A DNA stretch of 64,000 nucleotides from Sphingomonas sp. Root720 (GTDB taxonomy: Bacteria; Pseudomonadota; Alphaproteobacteria; Sphingomonadales; Sphingomonadaceae). The stretch is taken from positions 186,972 to 250,971 of the forward strand of contig NZ_LMID01000014.1 in assembly GCF_001428605.1 (NCBI RefSeq). The letters run 5' to 3'. Numbering within the stretch: the stretch's first letter is position 1; the number at the start of each line of letters is the position of its first letter. Shown in pieces: positions 1 to 8,794 of the stretch. The position numbers and the translations under genes are program-made. A model generated the notes under the pieces. That model made no database searches. It had not been told where the DNA came from and worked only from the letters and a program-made list of their open reading frames with translations.

Positions 1-1190
1 TTCTGGGCCAGCCAGATCTGCGCGGCCGGAAGGTCGAGCCGCGCGGCGAGGTGGATCAGCGATTCATGGTCGCGGCTGAGCCCGATCCTGGCCTGGTGGC
101 GCAGCATTTCCTCGGCGAGCCCGGTCTCGCCGATTTCGGCCAGCGCGGTCGCGCGGCGGACATTGGCGATCGCGCCGATCGAGGCCCAGTCGTTGGCGGT
201 GAGCTTGAGATTCGATCCGCCTTCGTCGCTGATGCCGAGCGCCGCCTGGGCGATCAGGCCGTAGAAGCTCTCCTTCATCCGCGCCGCCGAGCGCAGGCGC
301 GGTTCGACGCGTTCGGGACGGGCGCAGGCCATGTCGGCGCGGCTCGCCCAGTAGAGGCCGGCGGCGACCATCTCCGGATCGCGGGCGCGCGAGGACACCT
401 CCTCGAAGGCGGTGCCGGCGGACTGGCAGTCATGCTGCCGCCAGGCGGCGAGGCCCGATACCCAGCTGGCCTGGACCGCCCAGTCGCCGGCGCCGGACCG
501 GGCCCGATCGGCGATGCGGCGGGCGCTGGCGTCGTCGCCCGACAGATAATAGGCCCAGGAAACGCGCTGCAGCCATTCGGCCTGCGCTTCGGGCGACAGC
601 TGGTCCAGCCGGCCGACGACGAGCGCCTCGGCCTCGCTCGGCCGGTCGTCGCGCAGCAGCGGCGCCGCGACCTGCGAGAGCGTGGCGGCGGCGCGGTCGC
701 TGCGCTGCGACCTAGCCGACTGGCGCTTCGACGGACCGGCATAGCGGACGAGGTCGCGGGTCACCGGCAGCGCGGCGGTGACGAGGCCGCGGCGCGATGC
801 CAGGGCCGCCAGGTCGGCGGCCTCGGGGAGGTCGGACGCGGTGGCGACCACCTGGATCAGGCGGTCGTCGGATATCCGGGGCGATCCCTTGGCGAGGATC
901 AGCTCGGCCTGGGCGACGTCGCTCAGCGGCCCGGCGGGGATCCGGTCGATTCCGGCCTGCGCCCCGGTCCAGTCACCGCCGCGGATCGCGGCGAAGATCG
1001 CGCGATAGGCGGTCCGCTGGTCGGCGGTGAGCCCCGACACGATCGGCAGGGGGGGCGACGGGGGAGATGGCGTCGGCCGCGCCGCGGCGGCGACGCCGAC
1101 CGCGGCGACGGGCACCGCCACCGCGTTCTGGGCCGCGGCGAGCGCGGGAAGGGCGGCGAGGGCGCCGGCAAGCAGGAATTTGCGTATCAT
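1..1190 (-). CDS. soluble lytic murein transglycosylase, N-terminal part (cut by window edge)
   Basis: The reading frame starts at ATG 1190-1188 and is open for 396 codons to the window edge, so the C-terminus is missing. It begins with a signal peptide (MIRKFLLAGALAALPALAAA), so the product is periplasmic. The rest is an Ala/Arg-rich helical region like the superhelical U-domain of Slt70-type enzymes, including the stretch GLYWASRADMA. The catalytic SLT domain that cleaves the MurNAc-GlcNAc bond should lie beyond base 1 and cannot be checked. The start overlaps the stop of the upstream UDG-like gene by 4 bases (ATGA), so the two are co-transcribed. Family assignment rests on overall character and is good but not certain. 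Confidence 0.75.
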   Translation of the reverse strand, partial: MIRKFLLAGALAALPALAAAQNAVAVPVAAVGVAAAARPTPSPPSPPLPIVSGLTADQRTAYRAIFAAIRGGDWTGAQAGIDRIPAGPLSDVAQAELILAKGSPRISDDRLIQVVATASDLPEAADLAALASRRGLVTAALPVTRDLVRYAGPSKRQSARSQRSDRAAATLSQVAAPLLRDDRPSEAEALVVGRLDQLSPEAQAEWLQRVSWAYYLSGDDASARRIADRARSGAGDWAVQASWVSGLAAWRQHDCQSAGTAFEEVSSRARDPEMVAAGLYWASRADMACARPERVEPRLRSAARMKESFYGLIAQAALGISDEGGSNLKLTANDWASIGAIANVRRATALAEIGETGLAEEMLRHQARIGLSRDHESLIHLAARLDLPAAQIWLAQ

Positions 1191-1960
1191 CCGAGGTGCT
1201 TCATCAACAGTTGCAGATCTTCCCAGGCGCGGCGCTTCTGCTGGGGATGCTGGAGGAGGGTGCGGGGATGGAAGGTCGCGACGGCGCCGACCGCCCCACC
1301 GGGCAGGCTGACATCGTGGACCCGGCCGCGCGCTTCCACGAAGCCGAGGTCGAGGAAGATGCGCGAGGGCTGCTCGCCCATCAGCAGCAACGCACGGGGC
1401 TTGGCGAGCGCGACATGGTGGCGGGCCAGCCGGGCGAACAGGGCGCCCTGGGCGCGGTCGACGAAGCCGCCCGTCGGCCGGCCGGGCGCCATCGCCGATA
1501 AATAGAGCGACTGGCGATCGCGGCCCATCGCCGCGAGCATCTTGTCGAACAGCTCGCCCGCCGCGCCCGACAGCAGCCGGCCGCTGGCCGGATCCTCGGC
1601 CTCGGGCAGGTCGATCAGCACCATCAGGCCGGAGGCGGGATCGCCCGAGGCGGCAACGCGCGCGGACAGGGGCATGGAGATCGCGTCGCTGGTCGCGAGC
1701 CAGGACTGGAAGCCGGCCAGCGTGTCGGGAAGCCCGGGCTCCGCGGCCGGCGCGGGCGCCTCGGGCCGGATCGGCACGGCGGGGACGGGCGCGGCGGCGG
1801 GCTGCGGAACCGCGACGACGGGCCGCGCCACCGGCGGTTCGGCACGCGCGAGCCAGTCGCGCGGCGCCTCGTCCACCAGCACGTCGAACCCAGCATCCTC
1901 CCACCAGCCCATCAGGCTTGCGATTTCAGCGGCCGAGCCGAGATTTGCCCCCAAATCCAT
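1187..1960 (-). CDS. uracil-DNA glycosylase family protein (family 4-like)
   Basis: A 257-residue protein. The N-terminal third is a Pro/Ala-rich linker. The C-terminal part (from about residue 110) follows the UDG superfamily plan: a strand with DLPEAEDPASGRLLSGAAGELFD where family 4 enzymes have the GEAPG...G..F.G.AG.LL motif, then the strand LYLSAMAPGRPTGG, and a late motif TFHPRTLLQHP matching the H-P-[ST]-x-[LV] motif. The four iron-sulfur cysteines of canonical family 4 enzymes are absent, and the first motif is degenerate (GEAPG becomes DLPEAED), so activity is uncertain. It is the first gene of a minus-strand pair with the lytic transglycosylase. Confidence 0.7.
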   Translation of the reverse strand: MDLGANLGSAAEIASLMGWWEDAGFDVLVDEAPRDWLARAEPPVARPVVAVPQPAAAPVPAVPIRPEAPAPAAEPGLPDTLAGFQSWLATSDAISMPLSARVAASGDPASGLMVLIDLPEAEDPASGRLLSGAAGELFDKMLAAMGRDRQSLYLSAMAPGRPTGGFVDRAQGALFARLARHHVALAKPRALLLMGEQPSRIFLDLGFVEARGRVHDVSLPGGAVGAVATFHPRTLLQHPQQKRRAWEDLQLLMKHLG

Positions 1961-2071
1961 ATGGCTCCTCTAAAGGAACGGGTTGACGAGGGCGTCAATC
2001 TCGGGGCAGCGGCTTTGGGGCATGACGTTTGAATGATGCGATGATCGGATAGCAGGACAAGGACGAGGAAA

Positions 2072-3721
2072 ATGTCGACGCGCGAATCGATGGCTTACGA
2101 TGTCGTCATCGTGGGCGCCGGGCCCGCGGGGCTGGCGGCGGCGATCCGGCTCAAGCAGCTCGCCGTGGAAGCGGGGCGCGAGATCGCGGTCTGCGTGCTC
2201 GAGAAGGGATCCGAGGTCGGCGCACATATCCTGTCGGGCGCGGTGGTCGACCCGATCGCGCTGGACGAGCTGCTCCCCGACTGGAAGGAGATGGGCAGTC
2301 CGCTGACCGTGCCGGTCACCGAGAACCATCACTGGATCCTGACCGAGAAGCGGCAATATTCGATGCCGCACATCGCGATGCCCGGCTTCATGCACAACAA
2401 GGGCACCTACACGCTGTCGCTCGGCAACATGTGCCGCTGGCTCGCCGGGCAGGCCGAGGCGCTCGGCGTCGAGATCTTCCCCGGCTTCGCCGCCGCCGAG
2501 ATCCTCTACAATGAGGACGGTTCGGTGAAGGGCGTCGCCACCGGCGACATGGGCGTCAGCCGCGAGGGCGAGCACAAGCCGGACTATCAGCCGGGCATGG
2601 AGCTGCACGCGCGCTACACCTTCTTCGCCGAGGGCGTGCGCGGCCACCTGTCGAAGGTCCTCAAGGGCCATTTCGACCTGGAGGCCGATTGCCAGCCGCA
2701 GACCTATGCGATCGGCATCAAGGAATTGTGGGACATCGATCCGGACAAGCATGTGCCGGGCCGCGTCATCCACACCCAGGGCTGGCCGCTCACCGACGAG
2801 GTCGGCGGCGGCTTCCTCTACCACCAGGCGAACAACCAGGTCGCGCTCGGCTTCGTCGTCGGGCTCGGCTACAAGAATCCGCACCTCTATCCGTTCGAGG
2901 AGTTCCAGCGCTGGAAGCAGCACCCGAAGATCCGCGAGATCCTCGAGGGCGGCCGCCGCGTCTCCTACGGTGCGCGCGCGATCAACGAGGGCGGCTGGCA
3001 GGCGGTGCCGAAGCTGACCTTCCCGGGCGGTGCGCTGATCGGCTGCTCGGCGGGCTTCGTCAACGTGCCGCGCATCAAGGGCAGCCACACCGCGATGAAG
3101 TCGGGCATGCTGGCGGCCGAGGCGGCGTTCGACGCGATCGCCGCCGACCGCGCCAGCGACGAGCTGACCAGCTATCCGCACGCGCTGGAGAACAGCTGGA
3201 TCGCCAAGGAGCTGAAGATCGTCCGCAACGCCGAGCCGTTCATCGCGAAGTTCGGCGCGTTCGCGGGCACGCTTCTCGCGGGGGCCGACATGTGGATGCG
3301 CAACCTCGGCATCGGCCTGCCCTTCACCCTCAAGCACCACAAGGACAATGAGGGGATGTGGCGCCAGGACATCGCGCCGAAGATCGACTATCCCAAGCCC
3401 GACGGCGTGATCAGCTTCGACCGCCTGTCGTCGGTGTTCCTGTCGAACACCAACCATGAGGAAGACCAGCCGGTCCACCTCCAGCTCAAGGACCCGAGCG
3501 TCCCGATCGACATCAACCTGCCCTGGTACGACGCGCCCGAGCAGCGCTATTGCCCGGCGGGGGTCTACGAGATCGTCGGCCGCGAGGAAGGCGCGCCGCG
3601 CCTGCAGATCAACGCGCAGAACTGCGTCCACTGCAAGACCTGCGACATCAAGGACCCGACCCAGAACATCAACTGGGTGACGCCCGAGGGCGGCGGCGGG
3701 CCGAACTACCCGAACATGTGA
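2072..3721 (+). CDS. electron transfer flavoprotein-ubiquinone oxidoreductase
   Basis: A 549-residue inner-membrane-associated flavoprotein that passes electrons from reduced ETF (fed by acyl-CoA and N-methyl-amine dehydrogenases) to ubiquinone. The N-terminus carries the FAD dinucleotide fold (VIVGAGPAGLAAA, about residues 13-25). Near the C-terminus CVHCKTC (about residues 518-524), with the earlier RYCPAG cysteine, supplies the 4Fe-4S ligands, followed by the conserved ending GGGGPNYPNM. Length matches the family. It is divergent from the UDG-like gene across about 110 bases and is followed by a clear terminator, so it is monocistronic. Confidence 0.95.
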   Translation: MSTRESMAYDVVIVGAGPAGLAAAIRLKQLAVEAGREIAVCVLEKGSEVGAHILSGAVVDPIALDELLPDWKEMGSPLTVPVTENHHWILTEKRQYSMPHIAMPGFMHNKGTYTLSLGNMCRWLAGQAEALGVEIFPGFAAAEILYNEDGSVKGVATGDMGVSREGEHKPDYQPGMELHARYTFFAEGVRGHLSKVLKGHFDLEADCQPQTYAIGIKELWDIDPDKHVPGRVIHTQGWPLTDEVGGGFLYHQANNQVALGFVVGLGYKNPHLYPFEEFQRWKQHPKIREILEGGRRVSYGARAINEGGWQAVPKLTFPGGALIGCSAGFVNVPRIKGSHTAMKSGMLAAEAAFDAIAADRASDELTSYPHALENSWIAKELKIVRNAEPFIAKFGAFAGTLLAGADMWMRNLGIGLPFTLKHHKDNEGMWRQDIAPKIDYPKPDGVISFDRLSSVFLSNTNHEEDQPVHLQLKDPSVPIDINLPWYDAPEQRYCPAGVYEIVGREEGAPRLQINAQNCVHCKTCDIKDPTQNINWVTPEGGGGPNYPNM

Positions 3722-3728
3722 TACCGAG

Positions 3729-3757
3729 CGGGCCGGGGGAAACTCCGGCCCGTTTTT
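3729..3757 (+). terminator. rho-independent terminator of the ETF-QO gene
   Basis: A perfect 8-bp GC stem (CGGGCCGG / CCGGCCCG) with an 8-base loop is followed by five T, starting 8 bases after the stop codon. Confidence 0.85.
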
Positions 3758-3761
3758 CATT

Positions 3762-3808
3762 CCCCTTCATCGTCATGCTGAAACGAGTTCAGCATGACGA
3801 TGAAGGGG
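3762..3808. repeat. REP-like perfect 21-bp inverted repeat
   Basis: Arms 3762-3782 and 3788-3808 are exact reverse complements around a 5-base loop (ACGAG). The core CGTCATGCTGAA / TTCAGCATGACG resembles short palindromes scattered between genes in many sphingomonad genomes. It lies just after the ETF-QO terminator and may act as a second, bidirectional transcription stop. Confidence 0.75.
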
Positions 3809-3895
3809 AGGAGGGTGCCCGAAAAATTCCCGAGGAACGTCACAGGCGGCAAAGCCCGATCGTCATGGCATCGTAGACCAATGATGGAGACGATC

Positions 3896-4330
3896 ATGAC
3901 CAACGCAACGTCCGCCCCCCGCTACGAGCAGGAGACGCCCGATATCATCAAGGCCTTCACCGAGGTGCAGGCGGTGATCAACGGGCAGGAACTGGAGCCG
4001 CTGCTCCGCCACCTTGTCATGCTGCGGGCGTCGCAGATCAACGGCTGTGGCCATTGCGTGCAAATGCACACGCGCGAGGCGCGCGCCGACGGCGAAACCA
4101 ACGAACGGCTCGACCACCTCGTCATCTGGGAGCAGGCGCGGGTGTATGGCGAGCGCGAAAAGGCGGCCCTCGCCTGGACCGAGGCGTTGACCACGCTCGA
4201 CCATCACGCCGACCTCGGCGCCCTGCGGGCACGGTTGCGCGAGCATTTTTCCGAGAAGGAACTGGCCGCCTTGTCGGCGCTGATCGCGACGATCAATATG
4301 TGGAACCGGATCGGCATTTCGAGGCATTGA
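3896..4330 (+). CDS. carboxymuconolactone decarboxylase / AhpD-like protein (ECF41 partner)
   Basis: A 144-residue protein if started at ATG 3896 (MTNATSAPRYEQ); an in-frame ATG at 3881 would add five residues. It has the AhpD-type redox signature GCGHCVQMHTREAR with the CxxC pair and downstream His, typical of alkylhydroperoxidase-like CMD proteins rather than true lactone decarboxylases. The sigma factor gene begins 2 bases after its stop. Established knowledge: ECF41 sigma factors are genetically linked to CMD, oxidoreductase or epimerase genes and drive their transcription, so this is the expected target. Confidence 0.85.
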   Translation: MTNATSAPRYEQETPDIIKAFTEVQAVINGQELEPLLRHLVMLRASQINGCGHCVQMHTREARADGETNERLDHLVIWEQARVYGEREKAALAWTEALTTLDHHADLGALRARLREHFSEKELAALSALIATINMWNRIGISRH

Positions 4331-4332
4331 GG

Positions 4333-5211
4333 ATGGACGGCCAGGACGCAGCCCTGTTCGAACGCGCGCGGCCACGACTTCTCGGCCTGGCCTATCGCAT
4401 CCTCGGCTCGCGGGTCGACGCCGAGGATGCGGTCCAGGATTGTTTCCTGAAATGGAGCGCGGCCGAGCGCGACGCCATCGACACTGCAGACGGGTGGCTG
4501 ACCACGGTCTGCACCCGCCGCTGCCTCGATCTGCTGCGGGCCGCGCATCGGACCCGGGTGGACTATGTCGGCGCCTGGCTGCCCGAGCCGATCCATAGGG
4601 CGGTCGATCCCGAGGAGGGGGAGGGGGAACTGGCATCGTCGCTCGGCACCGCCTTTCTGCTGATGCTCGAGCGGCTGACCCCGAAGGAGCGGGCGGCCTA
4701 TCTGCTGCACGAGATCTTCGGGCGGCCCTATGGGGAGATCGCCGCGACCCTGGAGATCGGGGAGGCGGCCTGCCGCAAGCTCGTGTCGCGGGCGAAGGCG
4801 AGCATCGGCGAGAAGAAGGTGCGGCATCAGACGCCGATCGAGATGCAGCGGCGGCTGCTCGACGCGTTCAAGCTGGCCGTCACCACCGACCGGCCCGACC
4901 TGCTCGGCACGCTGCTCGCCGACGACGTCCGGATCACCGCCGACGGCGGCGGCAAGGCCCGTGCCTTCCTGGAGGTTCTCGAGGGCCATCGCATGGTGCT
5001 GGCCTGCGTCCATCAGGCGAGTCGCTGGTGGGCGAAGTATGAATGGCTGGAGGCCGACATCAGCGGCGGGCGCGGCGTCATCCTGCTCGAAGAGGGGCAT
5101 CCCGTCGCGACCGTCTCCTTCGGCTATGACGAGGAGGGGCGGATCGCCGACATCTTCATCATGCGCAATCCCGACAAGCTCGGCCGGCTGGAGCCGGTGC
5201 GCATCCAGTAA
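4333..5211 (+). CDS. ECF41-group RNA polymerase sigma factor with SnoaL-like C-terminal domain
   Basis: A 292-residue sigma factor. The sigma-2 region is near residues 5-75 (YRILGSRVDAEDAVQD, then DGWLTTVCTRRCLDLLR). A linker with WLPEP follows, then sigma-4 (LTPKERAAYLLHEIF...GEIAATL). A SnoaL/NTF2-like C-terminal extension carries the ECF41 marker motifs DGGGK and, at the end, NPDKL. In ECF41 this extension controls sigma activity in place of a separate anti-sigma factor. It is translated immediately after the CMD gene. The inducing signal is not known. Confidence 0.9.
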   Translation: MDGQDAALFERARPRLLGLAYRILGSRVDAEDAVQDCFLKWSAAERDAIDTADGWLTTVCTRRCLDLLRAAHRTRVDYVGAWLPEPIHRAVDPEEGEGELASSLGTAFLLMLERLTPKERAAYLLHEIFGRPYGEIAATLEIGEAACRKLVSRAKASIGEKKVRHQTPIEMQRRLLDAFKLAVTTDRPDLLGTLLADDVRITADGGGKARAFLEVLEGHRMVLACVHQASRWWAKYEWLEADISGGRGVILLEEGHPVATVSFGYDEEGRIADIFIMRNPDKLGRLEPVRIQ

Positions 5212-5227
5212 GGATCAGGCGGTGGCG

Positions 5228-5539
5228 TCAGGATCCGCAGGCGTCATGGTCGCCCGCGTTGCAGGCGGCGACCCGGCGGCGCCATTCGGCGCGCTCGCGC
5301 TGATAATGGTCCTGCGCGCGCCGGTTCCGTTCGCGAACATCCATATTGGAGCGATCGCGCCGGTCGACCACCGACTGGGCGCGGCGGTTGAGTTCGATCG
5401 TGCGGAGCCGGTCGGCGCGGTGCTCGGCATCCTCCCCCTGGTCGGGGGCGGCCCGGCCAACCGCCTGGCCAGGAACCGTCTGGGCAGCGACGGCGGCGGG
5501 CAGGGCGAGGAAGAGCAGGGCGAGCAGCGGGCGGGTCAT
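5228..5539 (-). CDS. small secreted or periplasmic protein of unknown function
   Basis: A 103-residue protein starting at ATG 5539. It opens with a clear signal peptide (MTRPLLALLFLALPAAVAAQ), so export is expected. The mature part is rich in Arg, Asp and Glu and probably helical (RAQDHYQRERAEWRRRVAAC), ending with two Cys in the segment AACNAGDHDACGS that may form a disulfide. I do not recognise a family. It lies between convergent and divergent core genes with no operon partner. Confidence 0.65.
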   Translation of the reverse strand: MTRPLLALLFLALPAAVAAQTVPGQAVGRAAPDQGEDAEHRADRLRTIELNRRAQSVVDRRDRSNMDVRERNRRAQDHYQRERAEWRRRVAACNAGDHDACGS

Positions 5540-5626
5540 GGCCGTGCTGTGCCGCAGCCCTGCTTGCGCCACGCTGAACCGCAGCGCGCTTGCCTTATCG
5601 TCCACTCCCCGATATGCGCGCCTTCG

Positions 5627-5992
5627 ATGTCCACTCCGCGCAAGACCCTCTCGCTCAGCCGCGTCGTCGCGCCCGCCGAAGGGCCGGCGCTGTCGGCCGA
5701 GGCGCAGATCATAGCCCAGGCGATCCGCCGCAAGCTGGCGATCACGGCGGTCTACAACCGCACCGGCATGACGATCGCGCCGCACATCCTCTACACCAAG
5801 CATGACGATCTGTTCATCGACGGGGTGGTGACGCTGCGCGACGGCAAGGTCCCCGCCGAGCTCAAGCTCGGTACCTTCAAGCTGGCGGGCCTCGGCAATG
5901 TCTCGCTGACCGTCGACGCGTTCACGGTGCAGCCCTTCTACGATGCGGCCGACGCCAAATATGACGGCGTGACGATCGCCAAGGTCGAGTAG
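5627..5992 (+). CDS. small WYL-like domain protein
   Basis: A 121-residue protein starting at ATG 5627. The sequence (AQAIRRKLAITAVYNRTG, APHILYTKHDDLFIDGVV, KLGTFKLAGL) follows the beta-rich plan of WYL domains, in which a short basic residue set binds a ligand or nucleic acid. No HTH domain is attached. It is divergent from the small secreted protein gene across about 90 bases. The WYL resemblance comes from pattern only; a plain conserved hypothetical protein is the alternative. Confidence 0.6.
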   Translation: MSTPRKTLSLSRVVAPAEGPALSAEAQIIAQAIRRKLAITAVYNRTGMTIAPHILYTKHDDLFIDGVVTLRDGKVPAELKLGTFKLAGLGNVSLTVDAFTVQPFYDAADAKYDGVTIAKVE

Positions 5993-6015
5993 AGCGGCCG
6001 CTCTAACTTTTCGTC

Positions 6016-6885
6016 TCACCGAAGCCTGCTCGCAAGCCGCCACCAGTCGGGGCGGCGGGCAGCGATGGCCCGGTCGGCGGCGTCGCGGTCGGCCTGCGAC
6101 GCGAACAATCCGAAACAGGTGGCCCCCGACCCCGACATCCGGGCGAGCATCGCCCCCGACTGCGCGGCGAGCAGGGCTACCACGTCGCCGATCACCGGAT
6201 GGAGCGCGCGCGCGGGCGGCTCGAGGTCGTTGCGTCCCGCCAGCGCCGCCGCGAGCGGATCGCCGGGGGCAAGGGGGCCGCGATCGACCCCGTCCCAGGC
6301 GGCGAAGACCGGCCCGGTCGGCAGGGCGACGCGCGGATTGACCAGCAGCAGCGGCATTCCCGCGAGGCGGCCGGCTTCGACCGCCTCCAGCGCGTCGCCG
6401 CGCCCGTCGCCGCGCGCCAGGGTCGACCGCAGGCAGGCGGGCACGTCGGCGCCCAGTTCGGCGGCGAGCGCGGTCACGCGAGGATCGTCGGGCGCGATCC
6501 CCCGGTCGCGGCACAGCAGGCGCAGCACGGCGGCGGCGTCGGCCGATCCGCCGCCGATCCCGGCCGCGACCGGCAGCCGCTTGTCGAGCGCGATCGCGGG
6601 CGGCGGCGCGCCGCCGATCGCGGCGCAGAGCGCGCGGGCGGCGCGGATCACCAGATTGTCCTCCGGATCCGCGCCGGCGAGCGCCGCCGCGAACGGCCCC
6701 GACAGGGTCAGCCGGGCGGTGCCGGGCCGGGCCCCGACACGGTCGCCCTCCTCGGCGAAGGCGAAGATCGTCTCGATGTCGTGATAGCCGTCGGCCCGCC
6801 GGCGCCGGACGTGCAGCGCCAGGTTGATCTTGGCATAGGCGGTTTCGGTCGAACGGGTGGCGCGGTCTCCGGCCGCCGGGGGCAT
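6016..6885 (-). CDS. ispE: 4-diphosphocytidyl-2-C-methyl-D-erythritol kinase
   Basis: A 289-residue GHMP kinase that phosphorylates the 2-hydroxyl of CDP-methylerythritol with ATP in the MEP isoprenoid pathway. Supporting motifs are the N-terminal AYAKINLALHV, the ATP-binding glycine-rich loop PVAAGIGGGSADAAA, and the C-terminal SGSGATCFGLF. The start is ATG 6885, 17 bases after the stop of the upstream TPR gene, so the two are probably co-transcribed. The TPR-ispE order is common in sphingomonads as far as I recall. Confidence 0.93.
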   Translation of the reverse strand: MPPAAGDRATRSTETAYAKINLALHVRRRRADGYHDIETIFAFAEEGDRVGARPGTARLTLSGPFAAALAGADPEDNLVIRAARALCAAIGGAPPPAIALDKRLPVAAGIGGGSADAAAVLRLLCRDRGIAPDDPRVTALAAELGADVPACLRSTLARGDGRGDALEAVEAGRLAGMPLLLVNPRVALPTGPVFAAWDGVDRGPLAPGDPLAAALAGRNDLEPPARALHPVIGDVVALLAAQSGAMLARMSGSGATCFGLFASQADRDAADRAIAARRPDWWRLASRLR

Positions 6886-6902
6886 GTCGCGGGGTCCGGC
6901 GA

Positions 6903-8567
6903 TCAGTTGGCGCTGAGGCGGCTGCCCGGCGCGCCGGCGGGCCCGTCGGCCAGCTTGCGCTTCAGCCGCTCGCTGTCGGCCTTCTCGGCCTGGACCAGCG
7001 CGGCGCGCCAGGCGTAGCGCGCCTCGATCCGCCGCCCGACCGCCCAATAGGCGTCGCCGAGATGCTCGTTGATCACCGACTGGCCGGGCTCGCCAGCGAC
7101 CGCGCGTTCGAGCGCCGCGATCGCGCCCGGATAGTTGCCGCGCTTGTAATAGAGCCAGCCGAGCGAGTCGGCGATCGCGGCGTCGTTGGGATCGAGGCTG
7201 CTCGCCCGCTCGATATAGGCCTGCGCCTCGGGCAGGCTCTCGCCGCGATCGAGCATGCCGTAGCCGAGATAGTTGAGGATCACCGCCTGCCCGGGCGCGA
7301 GCGCGCTGGCCTGGCGAAGCAGGTTCTTGGCGCCCTCCCAGTCGCCCGAACGGTCGAGGGCGCCGGCCGTGAGGAACATATGCGCCCAGTTCGGCTGGCC
7401 CTGCGCCGTGTCGACGCCGATCGCGCGCCGATAGACCTGCGCAGCTTCGGCGGGGCGGTCGAGTTCGGTCAGGATGCCGCCCAGTTCGACCAGCGCGGCG
7501 GCGCTGGCGTCGGGCCGGGCGGCGGCCTTCTGCGCGTCGGCGAGCGCGGCCTGGCGATTGCCCATCGACAGCAGGATGCCGCTGCGTTGCTGGCGCGCGG
7601 CTTCCCAGAGAGGGTTGTCGGGCGCGACCTTGTCGAGCAGGGCGAGCGCGGCGTCGTGATAGCCGTTGGCGGTCAGCAGGTCGGCGGTGGCGATGATCGC
7701 GGCGGCATTGTCCGGAGCGAGATAGCCCGCGATCCGCGCGAGCTGCAGCGAGACGGGCGAGCGGCCGTCGCCCTTCACGTCGATGGCGAGCTGCGCGAAC
7801 AGGTCGGACAGGCCGAGCTCGGGCGTGTCGATCGCGCCGCCGAGCGGCTTGCCAGCGTCGAGGGTCGCGCGGGCCTTGACCAGTTCGGGCGCCGTGCCGT
7901 CGAGGATGCCCCGCGCATTCGCCATGTCGCCGCGCTTGGTGAGCAGGGCGGCGGCGGCGAGCTGGAGCCGCAGCGAGCGGATGTCGTGCGCCGCGATCAG
8001 CCGCCGCAGGTCGGGCAGCACGTCGTTGCGGCCTGACGCCAGCGCGATCAGCAGATGATGGTCGCGCGAATAGGCGTTGGCGAGCTGCGATCCGCCGCCG
8101 GGCGCCGCCAGCCGGGCGGCATCGGGCGACTTGCGGCCATAGGCGACCCAGCCGCGCATCACCGGTGCGAGAAAGGCGAAGACCTGCTCGCGCTCGATCC
8201 GCCCGATCGCCGCGTTGGAGCGGTTCCAGTCGCGTGCGACGACCGCCTGCGCGAACAGCAACAGCGCTCCGTCGGGCGGCAGCGCGCCGAGCCGGTCGAG
8301 CTGCGCCGCGGCAAGGCCGGCGAGCTTGTAGTTGCCGGCGGTCAGCGCCTGCCGATAGGTGCGCAGCGCCAGCCGCTTGTCCTCGGGCGAGGCTTCGAGC
8401 AGGCGGGCATAGCTCGACGCGGCGGCATCGGGCATGCCCGCGGCGTCGGCGAGCCGGGCCCGGACATATTGCCGCATCTCGGCCGAGGCCTCGCTGACCA
8501 TCGCCTGGGCCGCGACCGGCCAGACCAGCAGCAATCCCGCAGCGATGGCGACCTGTCCGCGCTTCAT
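6903..8567 (-). CDS. tetratricopeptide-repeat protein with signal peptide
   Basis: A 554-residue protein starting at ATG 8567 (MKRGQVAIAAGLLLVWPVAAQA, a cleavable signal). A longer in-frame extension to 8675 lacks coding character. Many helical TPR units follow, clearest near the C-terminus (LGWLYYKRGNYPGAIAALERAV, then INEHLGDAYWAVGRRIEA). It is probably a periplasmic or outer-membrane-facing scaffold. Two Ala-rich repeats near residues 70-130 resemble the same fold. The partner is unknown. Confidence 0.8.
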   Translation of the reverse strand: MKRGQVAIAAGLLLVWPVAAQAMVSEASAEMRQYVRARLADAAGMPDAAASSYARLLEASPEDKRLALRTYRQALTAGNYKLAGLAAAQLDRLGALPPDGALLLFAQAVVARDWNRSNAAIGRIEREQVFAFLAPVMRGWVAYGRKSPDAARLAAPGGGSQLANAYSRDHHLLIALASGRNDVLPDLRRLIAAHDIRSLRLQLAAAALLTKRGDMANARGILDGTAPELVKARATLDAGKPLGGAIDTPELGLSDLFAQLAIDVKGDGRSPVSLQLARIAGYLAPDNAAAIIATADLLTANGYHDAALALLDKVAPDNPLWEAARQQRSGILLSMGNRQAALADAQKAAARPDASAAALVELGGILTELDRPAEAAQVYRRAIGVDTAQGQPNWAHMFLTAGALDRSGDWEGAKNLLRQASALAPGQAVILNYLGYGMLDRGESLPEAQAYIERASSLDPNDAAIADSLGWLYYKRGNYPGAIAALERAVAGEPGQSVINEHLGDAYWAVGRRIEARYAWRAALVQAEKADSERLKRKLADGPAGAPGSRLSAN

Positions 8568-8684
8568 TTCGATCTCCGGTTCCGAACCATTCGCCCTGTC
8601 GCCCCCAGCGTCTACCCCAGCGGAAGGAGGGTCGGCCACCCCCCAAAACGCGCGTGAGGGATCGCAGGCGGCCAAATTATGCTA

Positions 8685-8701
8685 TTGCGAACCATTATCA
8701 T
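8685..8701. promoter_or_regulatory. possible Fur/Mur box
   Basis: The 17 bases TTGCGAACCATTATCAT contain one perfect Fur half site (ATTATCA) and a weaker one (TGCGAAC) in 7-1-7 spacing. The site is about 118 bases upstream of the TPR gene start and about 100 bases before the hairpin at 8795. No iron gene is adjacent, so this is only a candidate. Confidence 0.35.
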
Positions 8702-8794
8702 GCGAGCTAGACAGGATTTCCGGGACCCGCGGCGGCGTCGAGCCGTCACGAGAAAGAGCTTCCCATGAGAAAGCGGCCCTGCCCCGGGCCGTGA

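Noticed and set aside
51-1505. 484-codon plus-strand frame over the lytic transglycosylase and UDG-like genes
   Set aside because: It is antisense to two genes with clear signal peptide and family motifs; its own product is a low-complexity Arg/Gly/Ala string typical of GC-rich shadows.
1970-3760. 596-codon minus-strand frame opposite ETF-QO
   Set aside because: The plus-strand product is a full ETF-QO; the antisense product has no family motif.
6016-8646. 876-codon minus-strand frame joining ispE to antisense-like sequence upstream
   Set aside because: Only the last 289 codons are IspE; the upstream part is an off-frame reading of the TPR gene.
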